The position numbers and the translations under genes were made by a program. Positions 55,346-64,000 of a DNA stretch of 64,000 bases are shown here, in pieces; position 1 is the first letter of the stretch, and each line of letters begins with the position of its first letter. The DNA is from Limisalsivibrio acetivorans (GTDB lineage: Bacteria; Chrysiogenota; Deferribacteres; Deferribacterales; Geovibrionaceae), in the NCBI RefSeq assembly GCF_000421105.1, contig NZ_ATWF01000001.1, positions 1,249,397 to 1,313,396 of the forward strand, in the 5' to 3' direction. The notes below the pieces were generated by a model that worked only from the letters and a program-made list of their open reading frames with translations, was not told where the DNA came from and did no database searches.

Positions 55346-56998
55346 GTGGTATTACCTGAAAATCTTGAGAGATTAAATCTAAATGAAAGATTAAAACGAT
55401 TGGGGAGTCCAATTTTATCTGAGTTAGTGGGTGTAGATCGTATCAAAAACATAATTGAAATCTCTTCAGCGAGAGTTAAAGAGTCAAACTTAGTAAAATT
55501 TCTTATGCTTAGGCATGGCTCGCAGGTATTTTCAGTTAAGGAAATTAGGAGAGAAGTCTTATTACGCCTGCCTACAGAGTACCAACTGTTTATCCTCTAT
55601 GGCGCTACCGATATAAAAGAAAAACTATCTGAAGCAGATATTGACAAACTATACTCTTTTAGTTGGTCTCGTAGTAGTAATTATGCCAAAAGATTGTTAG
55701 CCATTTTTGACCTTGATGACTCTTACCTACCTCCTGTAAATGAGTCAAAACCTTCACATGAAGAATTATCTCCTGAGACTCAGCTTTACCCTTATCAGTT
55801 GAGAATTAAAAATCAACTTATAAGATCACTGAGTTCTGGTCAACAACGCCTACTGGTACATATGCCGACAGGGTCTGGCAAAACACGAACAAGCATCGAA
55901 GCAATTGTTGACTACTGGAGAGCCGTTGCAGACAGGTCGACATTTGTAGTTTGGTTAGCACATTCTGAAGAATTGTGTGAGCAAGCAGTGGAGACATTTA
56001 CGAAGTTATGGTCAGTGAGAGGAGATGCCCCAGTTACAATCTATAGACTTTGGGGGGATTATGATGTCCCTAGTTTCGAATCTGAAAATGGTTTTCTAGT
56101 TGCAAGCTTGCAAAAAATACACTCAATGCGCCTATCAAAGAATAGTGAGATTTTTAGATCAATATCAAGATTAAAAGCTAAGTGTAAATTCATATTGATT
56201 GATGAAGCTCATAAAGCTATTGCTCCAACATACCGCTCTGGCATTGAGTTTATATCTGATATTGATAAAACTTTTATAGTTGGTTTGAGTGCTACACCTG
56301 GGAGAGTAAATAGTGAAGAAATTCAAGAGTTAGTTGATTTCTTCGGAGGACAAAAAATAAGCCTAACTAGCGAAACAGCTGAAGAAATTGCCAACCCTAT
56401 TAAATTCTTGCAAGAAAATAGATATTTGTCAAAAATTGTTCGCAAAGAAATTCCTAGTGAAATATCAATTGATTTAGAGCCGAGTGAGCTTGAGTTTATC
56501 TCAAATTTTCTAGACTTACCAAAATCTGTTCTTGTTAAACTCGAGCAAAGTGCTGCTAGAAATGCTTGTATATTAGGTGAAATCGCAAGTTTATGCAGGA
56601 AAAACTATAGTATTATCGTTTTTGCTTTATCAGTGAACCATGCACATATGCTTACAGAGTTGCTAAATATAAAAGATATTGAGGCTAGATGCGTGGATGG
56701 CAATTGCTCATCTTATGATAGACAAAAATATATTGAAGATTACAAAAAAAATGAAGTCCAAGTATTGGTTAACTATGGTGTATTAACAACTGGGTTTGAT
56801 GCTCCAAATACCAATGCTGTATTAATTGCCCGACCAACAGGTTCTCTGGTTCTTTATTCACAAATGATAGGAAGAGGGATTAGAGGACCGAAGATGGGAG
56901 GGAATGAGGAGTGTATCCTTGTAGATATAAAGGATAACTTAGTAGGGTTTCCTGAAGAAGATCATGCCTTCACCAATTTTAACAGCGATTGGCAATAA
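55346..56998 (+). CDS. SF2 DEAH-box helicase
   Basis: The 550-residue protein has the SF2 set: Q-like YPYQLRIKNQLI, Walker A MPTGSGKT at 173-180, DEAH at 286-289, motif III GLSATPGR, and motif VI QMIGRGIRGP. It resembles the COG1061 DNA/RNA helicase group common in defence islands. The first 140 residues are a helical domain of unknown type. The start is a GTG at 55346; 64 bases separate it from the DUF262 gene. It is followed after 12 bases by the GHKL ATPase gene, so these and the PLD gene form a sub-unit of the operon. Confidence 0.85.
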   Translation: MVLPENLERLNLNERLKRLGSPILSELVGVDRIKNIIEISSARVKESNLVKFLMLRHGSQVFSVKEIRREVLLRLPTEYQLFILYGATDIKEKLSEADIDKLYSFSWSRSSNYAKRLLAIFDLDDSYLPPVNESKPSHEELSPETQLYPYQLRIKNQLIRSLSSGQQRLLVHMPTGSGKTRTSIEAIVDYWRAVADRSTFVVWLAHSEELCEQAVETFTKLWSVRGDAPVTIYRLWGDYDVPSFESENGFLVASLQKIHSMRLSKNSEIFRSISRLKAKCKFILIDEAHKAIAPTYRSGIEFISDIDKTFIVGLSATPGRVNSEEIQELVDFFGGQKISLTSETAEEIANPIKFLQENRYLSKIVRKEIPSEISIDLEPSELEFISNFLDLPKSVLVKLEQSAARNACILGEIASLCRKNYSIIVFALSVNHAHMLTELLNIKDIEARCVDGNCSSYDRQKYIEDYKKNEVQVLVNYGVLTTGFDAPNTNAVLIARPTGSLVLYSQMIGRGIRGPKMGGNEECILVDIKDNLVGFPEEDHAFTNFNSDWQ

Positions 56999-57010
56999 AA
57001 GGAGTAGAAA

Positions 57011-58750
57011 ATGCCTAATAGTATCATACCTGCAAAGACGGCGATTGAAACATTCAGAGACGCTGGATATAAAAATACGGCTAGCGCACTGGCTGAGTTA
57101 ATTGATAACTCAATAGAAGCTGGAGCCAAGAATATCCAAGTGATTGCGTTTGAAGAGAAAGTGGCCATGCATAAAAGAAATAGCACCCAAATCAGAGAAT
57201 TAGCGGTTTATGACGATGGCTGCGGCATGACTCCAGAAACGCTCCAAATATGTTTGCAGTTCGGAAATGGTACCAGACTGAACTCAAGAACTGGAATGGG
57301 CCGATTTGGAATAGGCTTGCCTAATGCTTCAGTAAGTCAAGCACGAAAGGTAGATGTTTACTCATGGCAAGATAAAAAATTTTACCACACTTTTTTAGAT
57401 GTCGATCAAATCAAAGAAGAGAATCTGCAAACAGTAAATCCTGTAGAAGAGGTTGAGCTTCCTGAGAAATACCTTAATGAGATAGAGGGTGAGTTATCAG
57501 ATTCAGGGACATTAATAGTTTGGAGCAAGTGTGATAGACTGGATATGGTTAAATCGAGAACTCTTTATAAAATACTCAATAAGGATTTATGTCGAATATA
57601 CAGACATTTTTTAGATGATGACAACAGGTATGGCAACCAAGTTAAAATAAATTTGGTAGCAACAGGTAAAGATCGTTCAGTTGTCACTCTTTATGCGAAT
57701 GATCCTCTTTATCTCATGACTCCAAATAACGTCCCAGGTTATGAAACACAAGCATTGAATGTAATGTATGGAGAAGTTATCAATATCCCTATAGTTTATG
57801 ATTCGTCTGGTAACACTGCATCTGTTGAAATGAGATTTACTATAGCATTGCCAGAGACACAAGCTTTAGGAGGAGGTTCAATAGTAGGGAGTCACTATCG
57901 CAATAATACAGGCATTTCCTTTGTCAGAGCAGCAAGAGAAATTGATTTTAACAACTTCGGTTTCTTCAATGACAGAGATGAGAGAGAGCGGTGGTGGGGT
58001 TGTGAAATTAGATTTGAGCCAATTCTTGACGAGCTTTTTGGTGTAACAAATAATAAGCAAGCAGTCAGAGGGGTAGACTATATTGACGAGAAAGAGTTTA
58101 AGACTGAGCATGCAGAAGACTTTGATGAATTGCTTGAACAAGATTTGAAGCTTAAACTAAGATTGGAACTTAGTAGAATTTTTTCTAATAACCACAGAAA
58201 ACTAATGGAGTGTATCAAAGAGAGGGGGGCTGGTAAGCGAGGAGGAAGTGCAAAGGAAAGAGCGCAGCCTGATACCAGTACTCGTATTGCAAATACTGAT
58301 CTTCAGACTCAGAAAACCAAAACAAAGTCAAGCGAAGTAGGTAAATCTAAATCAGAAGATGAGAAACTTATGGAGTGGAAAAATCGTATTTTAGAATCAG
58401 ATACAACCTTGACTGATAAAAATGCTAGCCAGGTTGCTCCAGAGAAGATCAATTTGGCAATTGAGAAAGATTTTAAATCCTGGCCAGGTTCCCAGTTTAT
58501 TGGCGTTGAAACCACAGGTAGTACATGTGTGTTAGTAATCAACCGAAGTCACCTTTTCTTTAATAGCCTGTATGAGCCATTATTAGATGTTGGTGATGAC
58601 CAATATATTAATGCTCTTGACCTTACTCTAATGTCATACGCAAGAATGGAAGATGAGCTTTATAGTAGAATTGATGACCTTGATGAGATGAGAGATATAT
58701 GGGGTAGGCATCTGAAATCATTTCTAAGTAAATTGAAAGATAATGCTTAA
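57011..58750 (+). CDS. MORC/GHKL-type ATPase
   Basis: The 579-residue protein has a Hsp90/MutL-type ATPase domain: N box ELIDNSIEAG at 29-38, G1 DDGCGM at 68-73, G2 GRFGIGLPNAS at 98-107. The remainder contains a Lys/Ser-rich linker (about 405-440) and a C-terminal helical part. MORC-like ATPases clamp DNA by ATP-driven dimerisation and recur in anti-phage islands. GGAG lies in the spacer before the ATG. It lies between helicase and PLD-nuclease genes and is likely part of a complex with them. Confidence 0.85.
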   Translation: MPNSIIPAKTAIETFRDAGYKNTASALAELIDNSIEAGAKNIQVIAFEEKVAMHKRNSTQIRELAVYDDGCGMTPETLQICLQFGNGTRLNSRTGMGRFGIGLPNASVSQARKVDVYSWQDKKFYHTFLDVDQIKEENLQTVNPVEEVELPEKYLNEIEGELSDSGTLIVWSKCDRLDMVKSRTLYKILNKDLCRIYRHFLDDDNRYGNQVKINLVATGKDRSVVTLYANDPLYLMTPNNVPGYETQALNVMYGEVINIPIVYDSSGNTASVEMRFTIALPETQALGGGSIVGSHYRNNTGISFVRAAREIDFNNFGFFNDRDERERWWGCEIRFEPILDELFGVTNNKQAVRGVDYIDEKEFKTEHAEDFDELLEQDLKLKLRLELSRIFSNNHRKLMECIKERGAGKRGGSAKERAQPDTSTRIANTDLQTQKTKTKSSEVGKSKSEDEKLMEWKNRILESDTTLTDKNASQVAPEKINLAIEKDFKSWPGSQFIGVETTGSTCVLVINRSHLFFNSLYEPLLDVGDDQYINALDLTLMSYARMEDELYSRIDDLDEMRDIWGRHLKSFLSKLKDNA

Positions 58751-58761
58751 GGCTGTTTAAT

Positions 58762-59709
58762 ATGCTGCTTGGCACAGAGAAGTATCGGAACAAGCTGTCG
58801 GAAGCATTAAATAAAGCTGAAGACAGTATAACCATTCTTACTGCATTCTTGACGACTGAAGGGCTTTCATGGATTAAGGAGCGTGTTTCGAGCAGTAATA
58901 TAAAAGTTAAAATTGTTACTAGATGGAGGTTGTCAGATTTACTGACAGGTGCGTCTAGCCTTACTGCTTATGAGGAAATGAAGGTTTATGGCTGGGAGTT
59001 ATACGCTGATCAGAATTTACATGCTAAAGCTATATGTATTGATAACTCCATAATATTTCTTGGAAGCGCAAATATGACTAGTTATGGTTTAGCACTTGTT
59101 CCTGGAGGGAATAGTGAATTAGGCGTTAGTTTTACTCCGTGTCCTGAAGATATTATAATAATTGAAACAATACTAGAAGAAAGTGTCCTTATTGATAATC
59201 AATTGTTTGCTGAAATTTTAGAGTATTGTAATAGTATTGAAAATGATCGTATAAATTTTGGTAATCTTAAATGGCCTTTAAGAATATTTAACAAATTGAT
59301 TAAAACACCTAGAAAGTTATGGGTAGCTGACTTGTTTTGGTCATCTTTTGAACAAGTTAATTGCAGTTTGAGTGCTAATGGTGATTTAGATATAAATGTA
59401 TTACATGATTTAAACATATTAGGCCTAACAAAAGATGCAACTCTAGCTGAATTAACAAAAGCATATTCAGAAAGTAGAGCTTGGCGATGGCTAGAGGGAA
59501 AGTTGATTGCAGAAGAAGATAAATCCATGCAATTTGGAAGAATATCGGATGAGTTGCATAACAATCTGCTTGATGAACCAGCTCCTTACAGAAAAGATGT
59601 GAAAATGCTCGTGCAAAATTTGTTTACTTGGTCTGTAGAATTAATGGCAGAAAGAATTGCGGTAGATATCCCTGGTAAGTACTCCCACAGGATCCGTCTG
59701 CTTAGCTGA
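58762..59709 (+). CDS. PLD-family (single HKD) nuclease-like protein
   Basis: The 315-residue protein has one HKD motif: His87-Ala-Lys89...Asp94 in LHAKAICIDNSIIF followed by GSANMTS. Single-HKD members dimerise to make the nuclease site. The C-terminal half (from about 150) is helical and unrecognised. In this cluster it is a natural candidate for the DNA-cutting effector acting with the helicase and GHKL ATPase. It starts 11 bases after the ATPase stop and is the last gene of the operon. Confidence 0.8.
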   Translation: MLLGTEKYRNKLSEALNKAEDSITILTAFLTTEGLSWIKERVSSSNIKVKIVTRWRLSDLLTGASSLTAYEEMKVYGWELYADQNLHAKAICIDNSIIFLGSANMTSYGLALVPGGNSELGVSFTPCPEDIIIIETILEESVLIDNQLFAEILEYCNSIENDRINFGNLKWPLRIFNKLIKTPRKLWVADLFWSSFEQVNCSLSANGDLDINVLHDLNILGLTKDATLAELTKAYSESRAWRWLEGKLIAEEDKSMQFGRISDELHNNLLDEPAPYRKDVKMLVQNLFTWSVELMAERIAVDIPGKYSHRIRLLS

Positions 59710-59766
59710 TAAGGTGTGCTGACCACGACATGATCTGACAGTTACCCTCTTAAGGTTCGGTGTCAG

Positions 59767-59982
59767 TTAACTGATAAGTGTCAGTTCTTCTCTATTCATA
59801 CCCAATATTTTTCCTTTGCCAACGGAAGATTCTCCGTGAATGTTTCCATCGGAGTTTACTAATTTTTGACTTAGGAAATAGTAAGCAAATTTAAGATTAA
59901 CATTATTAGGGTCAAGCGGTACAATTTTGCCGACCCTCTGATTTATTAAGCTTCCTTCTGCCGTTTTATCAACAAGAGCCAT
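59767..59982 (-). pseudogene. Fragment of a type I restriction specificity subunit (hsdS)
   Basis: A 71-residue reading frame contains GSLINQRVGKIVPLDP and LKFAYYFLSQKL, the pattern of a target-recognition domain of HsdS. It stops abruptly after MNREELTLIS where the family normally runs on (conserved IP-type strand). At its other end, at about 59984, the sequence changes to an IS-like end (TAGTGCCACCCCTTG). It is therefore an internal scrap of a type I system broken by insertion events. Confidence 0.6.
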
Positions 59983-59983
59983 A

Positions 59984-60490
59984 TAGTGCCACCCCTTGTC
60001 AAGACAGCATAAGTTGATTTCTTAATGTGTTTCTATGCCGCTATTCTTACCTGATTCATATGCACATCCATAGGTCTCTTGTAACCCAAGGCTGAGTGCA
60101 GTCGTTTATTGTTATAGTAATCTATGTATTTGCAGATCCCGGCTCTTAATTCACTGATAGTTCTATAATCTCTGACATATATATCATCATACTTCAATGT
60201 ACGGAAAAATCTTTCAATGGCGATGTTGTCGATAGAACGTCCCGTGCCGTTCATGGATATCTTTATATTGTGCCCCTTAAGCATCTCTGTATGGTGATAA
60301 GAGGTGTACTGACTGCCCTGATCTGAATTGAAGATCTCAGGAGTGCCGTGCTTATAAATAGCTTCCTCAAGAACATCACATACAAGTGATGTATCCATAG
60401 TGTTGGAAAGCTTCCAGGCTAGAATAGCCTTGCTGTGCCAATCGATAATAGCAGCCAGATACATAAACCTCACCTGCTGCATATGCTCGA
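59984..60490 (-). mobile_element. Truncated IS3-family element
   Basis: Contains a transposase C-terminal half and an end-like sequence AGTGCCACCCCTTGTCAAG at its left border. The 5' portion (orfA and the start of orfB) is missing to the right of about 60490, so the element is dead. Confidence 0.65.
60033..60482 (-). pseudogene. IS3-family transposase OrfB, 5'-truncated
   Basis: About 149 residues with NSDQGSQYTS (second catalytic Asp region) and AIERFFRTLKYD (catalytic Glu) and the typical end YIDYYNNKRLHSALGYKRP. The first catalytic Asp (the usual DITYI region) and the N-terminal HTH are missing. It belongs to the IS3 superfamily but differs from the intact element at 62664. Confidence 0.85.
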
Positions 60491-60608
60491 TTAGAAATGA
60501 CGAAGCGTTACGCTAAATGATAAAGTTATGGTGTCTAAAAAACTCGACTTAGGTTAATGTATGTATTATTATACTAACCATAGAATTAATTGTAAGGGTG
60601 CATTTATT

Positions 60609-62564
60609 ATGTTTCATTCTATAAGCAAAAAAATATTTATATTCAACGTAATCATCGGCGGCATTTTTGTAATAATTGCCTTAACAACTCTTTTTTATGT
60701 AAAACAGCAGAAAACTGACGAAGCTCTTTTACGCTATGAAACAAAAATGACAGAAGACATCCAGAACCTTCTGGAAAAAAAATATGATGTAGGCATAACC
60801 AATGCTGTAGGATTCAGCGCAAACCCTAATATTGTAAGCTCTCTCGCTACCGGAATGAGAGAAATAGGAATCAATACCCTTATGTCTATAGGAGAGATGT
60901 ATAAGTCTAATACTAACTACAAGGGAATCAAGATACATATACATGACAAAAACGGACATTCTTTTATCAGAAACTGGAATACTGTAAAATATGGAGACGA
61001 CCTTACCAAATCCAGAACTTCTATAAAAAATATCATAAATAACAAAAAAACTATCGTACAGTTTGAAGCAGGAAGAATAGGGATTATGATAAGAGCTATC
61101 GCTCCCGTTATGTCTGACGGCGAATATATAGGCTCTATTGAGTTTTTACAGGGTGTAGGCTCGGTCAGCAGAGATCTGGAGAAAAAAGGGATAATGTACG
61201 CTTTGATTGCTACACCTGATATCGCTGCAAAGTCAACTAAAATAGCCAGTAATAAAACAATAGGCAACTACCACATAGCAAATAACAAATGGTTCAGCGA
61301 AAATGTTTTAGGTTCTTTTAAAAGCATTAGTCCCGACGATCTTATAAAAAGAGGCAAACTTCTGACAAAGGAGTACTTCTTTATCAGCATCCCCGTAAAA
61401 GATATCTCCACAGGTAATACCCTTGGCTACCACATGGTAGGCACTCCAAGCAAAATCGTAATGGACGAAATTAATGCCAATATGAAACTGCCTTATATAC
61501 TTATTGGTTTATTAATAGCAACAGTAGTGGTAATTGTTATTGTTTTAAACTCATATATAAAAATTACCGTAGTCTCTAAAATCAAAACTATTCAGGAGAA
61601 AATGGCAGTTATATCTAACGGTGACTTTACAACAAAAATACCGGTGAGTGGTCGTGATGAAATCTGTGACCTCGGCCAGGCCGTTAACTATATGACAAAA
61701 GATTTAAGCTGCTCGTTCTTTAATATTGACAAAAGGGTACAGCATCTTATTACACTCTCTAATAATCTTGGATCTTTGTCAGAGAGAATATCAGCCGGAG
61801 CTGTTCAGCAGAAGGAGACATCTACATCTGCAGCCAGTGCCATAGAGGAGCTAAATGCGACTGTTCAGGAGGTAGCTTCTAATGCTTCACTTGTCGCTGA
61901 AGCCGCTGTTAGCGCTGAAAAGATGGTTACGGAGGGGCACAGCCTTTCTGTGAAGGCGAAAGAAGGCATGCTTCTGATTACAGATAATGTTACCCAGAGT
62001 AAGAATTCTGTCGTAAAGCTTGATGAGCTTAGTAATGAGATCGGTCAGATCATACAAGTGATAAATGATATTGCAGATCAGACAAACCTGCTTGCGTTGA
62101 ATGCTGCTATTGAGGCAGCCAGAGCAGGAGATCACGGAAGAGGTTTTGCTGTTGTGGCTGATGAGGTACGCAAACTTGCGGATAAAACTACAGAAGCTAC
62201 AAAAAATATTGCCGGCATGATTGTTACTATCCAGCAGGAAACTAGAACCACAGTTTCTAATATGCAGTCCAGTGCAGAAAGAGTGGAAGAGGGAATGGAG
62301 ACTTCTGAGAAAACAAGAGTAGCGCTGGAAGAGATATTGAACAGCGTTAAAACAGTTACCCAGGAAGTGGAAAAAATAGCTCAGGCCACAGACGAAGAAG
62401 CAAAAGCTATGGATCTTCTGAATCAAAGTATGCTTGAAATAGATTCTATTGCTAAAGAAAACCATAATATTGCAGATGAAACTGTCAATATGATCTCTGA
62501 TCTGGATGTTGTTAATAAAGAAATTACAAATTCTGTTGCAGCATTTAAATATGACAAAAACTGA
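60609..62564 (+). CDS. Methyl-accepting chemotaxis protein (accessory copy)
   Basis: About 651 residues: TM1 near the N-terminus, a periplasmic sensor, TM2 at about 294-315, HAMP and a signalling hairpin [21 protein letters not shown]. The sensor resembles that of the receptor at 21150 in order and motifs ([53 protein letters not shown]), so the two are paralogues that have diverged. Its codon use is more AT-rich, in line with the accessory region. AAGGGTG precedes the chosen ATG at 60609. It is flanked by IS fragments on both sides and may have arrived with them. Confidence 0.9.
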   Translation: MFHSISKKIFIFNVIIGGIFVIIALTTLFYVKQQKTDEALLRYETKMTEDIQNLLEKKYDVGITNAVGFSANPNIVSSLATGMREIGINTLMSIGEMYKSNTNYKGIKIHIHDKNGHSFIRNWNTVKYGDDLTKSRTSIKNIINNKKTIVQFEAGRIGIMIRAIAPVMSDGEYIGSIEFLQGVGSVSRDLEKKGIMYALIATPDIAAKSTKIASNKTIGNYHIANNKWFSENVLGSFKSISPDDLIKRGKLLTKEYFFISIPVKDISTGNTLGYHMVGTPSKIVMDEINANMKLPYILIGLLIATVVVIVIVLNSYIKITVVSKIKTIQEKMAVISNGDFTTKIPVSGRDEICDLGQAVNYMTKDLSCSFFNIDKRVQHLITLSNNLGSLSERISAGAVQQKETSTSAASAIEELNATVQEVASNASLVAEAAVSAEKMVTEGHSLSVKAKEGMLLITDNVTQSKNSVVKLDELSNEIGQIIQVINDIADQTNLLALNAAIEAARAGDHGRGFAVVADEVRKLADKTTEATKNIAGMIVTIQQETRTTVSNMQSSAERVEEGMETSEKTRVALEEILNSVKTVTQEVEKIAQATDEEAKAMDLLNQSMLEIDSIAKENHNIADETVNMISDLDVVNKEITNSVAAFKYDKN

Positions 62565-62663
62565 CGTAAAACTATATTTAGAGCCCAAAGTAACAGATGA
62601 AAATGGGCTATAAAAGAAGGCTCAACAATAACCGTTTCAGACGAAGCTATTGATCAGTGGAAA
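62565..62663. other. Short spacer before the IS3 element
   Basis: About 100 bases without a visible gene. A GAGCCC/GGGCTA pair gives a weak hairpin after the chemoreceptor stop, but no good terminator is present. Confidence 0.35.
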
Positions 62664-62679
62664 TGTAATCCTCCCATTT

Positions 62680-63504
62680 TTAGCAGTAACTTATAGTAGA
62701 ATATCTTTCTGTACTTTTTAGTTTTTGTATAGGAGTAATGCCTCCTATAGCAGTATTCGGCCTCTCATTGTTATATGTCCATAGCCAGTGAGTGGCATGA
62801 TCTCTTAACACTTCAAGATTATCAAATATGTAATGTCCAAGCCAGTCATATCTCACAGTCCGATTATAACGCTCTATATAGGCATTCTGCTGAGGCTTGC
62901 CTGGCTGAATATATGTTATACGTATATTACGCTTTTCTGCCCATACACGAAACTTGCTGCTCGTAAACTCAGAGCCATTGTCGCAGCGGATCATCTCCGG
63001 CTTTCCTCGCCACTCAATGATATTATCAAGGGAGCGAATAACTCTTTCAGTAGGCAAAGATAGATCGATCTCAATACCTAAACCTTCTCTATTATAATCC
63101 TCTAAAACATTGAGTAGCCTTACACTGCGACCATCTCCAAGCTGGTCATGCATAAAGTCTATTGACCATACCTTATTAACACTCTCAGGCTGAGATAACG
63201 GCTCCGGTTTCTCTCGCTGAATACGCTTTCTAGGCTTTATACGCATATTAAGTTCAAGCTCACAATATATACGATAAACACGCTTATGATTACAGCCGAA
63301 GCCCCTTACATTGCGAAGATGACAAAAGCAAAGACCAAAACCCCAGTTACGGTTGTTATGCGTCAACCGTATGAGCCAGTCTGCAATAAGACCATTCTCA
63401 TCAGAAAGCTTTCTCTTATATCGATAACAACTTTCACTGATCCCGAATGCTTCGCATACCTGACGAATATTTAAGAGACCCTTATCAACCGCTGACACGG
63501 CCAT
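62680..63504 (-). CDS. IS3-family transposase OrfB
   Basis: The 274-residue part shows the DDE triad: [17 protein letters not shown] and [16 protein letters not shown]. The frame is open upstream through LRPSQRKEM to the slippery run, so the active protein is an OrfAB fusion made by frameshifting and the listed ATG is only internal. Intact residues suggest an active enzyme. Confidence 0.9.
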   Translation of the reverse strand: MAVSAVDKGLLNIRQVCEAFGISESCYRYKRKLSDENGLIADWLIRLTHNNRNWGFGLCFCHLRNVRGFGCNHKRVYRIYCELELNMRIKPRKRIQREKPEPLSQPESVNKVWSIDFMHDQLGDGRSVRLLNVLEDYNREGLGIEIDLSLPTERVIRSLDNIIEWRGKPEMIRCDNGSEFTSSKFRVWAEKRNIRITYIQPGKPQQNAYIERYNRTVRYDWLGHYIFDNLEVLRDHATHWLWTYNNERPNTAIGGITPIQKLKSTERYSTISYC

Positions 63505-63524
63505 CTCTTTCCGTTGAGACGGCC

Positions 63525-63791
63525 TTAAAACTTTTTTTCTAGCGCATCCTTCAGAATCTCTGTCTTGAGCTGAGATTCTGCGTACATCTTTTTGAGCTGT
63601 TTGTTCTCTTGCTCAAGCTCTTTTAGGCGATTCATCGCGGATACATCCATACCGCCATATTTAGAGCGCCATTTATAAAATGCTGCGCTGCTCATGCCAT
63701 ATTCTCGGCATAATTCAGGTACTGGTACACCATTCTCGGCTTCCTTTAAAATCTTAAATATCTGACTCTCGCTGAATCGTGACTTCTTCAT
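63525..63791 (-). CDS. IS3-family transposase OrfA
   Basis: The 88-residue protein begins [21 protein letters not shown], with a helix-turn-helix ([19 protein letters not shown]) that binds the IS ends, and a leucine-zipper-like helix ([21 protein letters not shown]). It ends just after the slippery run. Confidence 0.9.
   Translation of the reverse strand: MKKSRFSESQIFKILKEAENGVPVPELCREYGMSSAAFYKWRSKYGGMDVSAMNRLKELEQENKQLKKMYAESQLKTEILKDALEKKF
63531..63537 (-). promoter_or_regulatory. Programmed -1 frameshift site A_AAA_AAG
   Basis: On the minus strand, near the end of orfA, GAA AAA AAG TTT TAA can slip by -1 at A_AAA_AAG, joining orfA to the orfB frame (GTT TTA AGG...). This is the standard mechanism for producing the IS3 OrfAB transposase. 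Confidence 0.75.
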
Positions 63792-63858
63792 GTAAAATCT
63801 CCTCCTTTTACTATAACGAGAAAATTCTACTTATAAATACTTCCTTTTTACGGGGAGA

Positions 63859-64000
63859 TTACCAACACTTATCAATTTTCTCACAATATTCTTTAATTAT
63901 TTGCAAAGCGCTAGCCGTATCTCCCTTGTGTACGAGCATTTTACCATTCTTATCAAATTCATCTTCAAGACAAAGATTGTATATGGCACTGTGAATCGCA
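63859..64000 (-). pseudogene. 3' part of an unidentified gene cut by the IS3 element (partial)
   Basis: A minus-strand frame enters from the right edge and reads AIHSAIYNLCLEDEFDKNGK... to KEYCEKIDKCW, then stops at TAA (63859-63861) inside the IS end. The protein-like sequence and a stop created by the IS indicate a gene broken by insertion. Family not recognised. Confidence 0.5.

Larger units (their letters stand above)
62664..63864 (-). mobile_element. IS3-family insertion sequence, apparently complete (about 1.2 kb)
   Basis: Imperfect inverted ends match: TGTAATCCTCCC... with AGTA..TTATA.TAGAAT at the left and, on the minus strand, TGGTAATCTCCCC... with AGTA..TATAAGTAGAAT at the right. 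It carries orfA and orfB in overlapping frames with a -1 slippery run. The orfA sequence ([20 protein letters not shown]) resembles the IS407-like group of the IS3 family. I could not define target-site duplications. Confidence 0.8.
44150..64000. mobile_element. Integrated element 2: P4-like island carrying an Ssp-type defence operon (right end not in window)
   Basis: Begins at the shared att core with a P4-type integrase, then a resolvase-tail-like gene, an AlpA-like regulator, a Gp2/YagK-like gene and the defence operon. The DNA is markedly AT-rich relative to the first 32 kb. No further copy of the 21-base core is visible to the right. The 59.7-64 kb part is broken up by insertion sequences, so the true right boundary is unknown. 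Confidence 0.7.

Noticed and set aside
47905..59709. BREX, DISARM or double-strand Dnd as the identity of the defence operon
   Set aside because: No methyltransferase, alkaline phosphatase-like PglZ, DUF1998 or DndB/DndE gene is present, and the ATPase lacks the long SMC-type coiled coil of DndD; DUF4007 next to a P-loop ATPase and PP-loop protein favours Ssp.

Overview
The window looks like the chromosome of a motile, Gram-negative, probably anaerobic or microaerophilic bacterium. The evidence is an outer-membrane-type lipoprotein, three methyl-accepting chemotaxis proteins (one with a CxxCH haem-c motif in its sensor domain), type IV pilus/type II secretion motor genes, a PilZ protein, a bacteriohemerythrin and a thiol peroxidase. 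The overall flavour resembles Deferribacterota or a similar deep-branching group, but this is an impression from the proteins. No 16S rRNA or marker set is present to prove it.

Positions 1-32850 are ordinary core genome of moderate GC: a two-gene envelope operon (a large beta-helix/FN3 protein and a TPR-CsgG-like lipoprotein), an M23 peptidase, proS, a mechanosensitive channel, a pilB/gspE-pilC/gspF pair, chemoreceptors, a peroxiredoxin, a DUF3833-like lipoprotein, a PilZ protein, a nitronate-monooxygenase-like flavoprotein, uraA-upp behind a structured leader, an orphan histidine kinase, PBP1A, uvrB, a FmdB-type zinc ribbon, bacteriohemerythrin, smpB and the tmRNA gene ssrA. Intergenic regions carry palindromic repeats (15.2 kb, 25.3 kb) and a 39-bp tandem repeat (7.0-7.2 kb).

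The 3' end of ssrA is an integration hotspot. A first element of about 11.3 kb (32831-44170) is bounded by 21-bp direct repeats of the ssrA end. It carries a tyrosine integrase, a tape-measure-like gene with a chaperone-like gene before it, a filamentous-phage-type replication initiator, small phage-like genes, and an NgoPII-type (GGCC) restriction-modification pair. A second, much more AT-rich element begins at the same repeat (44150) and runs past the window end: P4-type integrase, AlpA-like regulator, Gp2/YagK-like replication protein, then a seven-gene + strand defence operon (47905-59709).

The defence operon is the most interesting part. Its first genes match the SspB (DUF4007), SspC (P-loop ATPase) and SspD (PP-loop, Cys-rich) components of single-strand DNA phosphorothioation. 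They are followed by an SspE-like DUF262/DUF1524 protein and then a trio of SF2 helicase, MORC-like GHKL ATPase and single-HKD PLD nuclease. No sspA cysteine desulfurase is present. This suggests a phosphorothioation system that borrows a host sulfur donor and carries two possible restriction modules. The right flank (59.7-64 kb) is scarred: a fragment of a type I specificity subunit, a 5'-truncated IS3 transposase, an extra chemoreceptor, a complete IS3-family element with a programmed -1 frameshift signal, and a gene tail cut by that IS.
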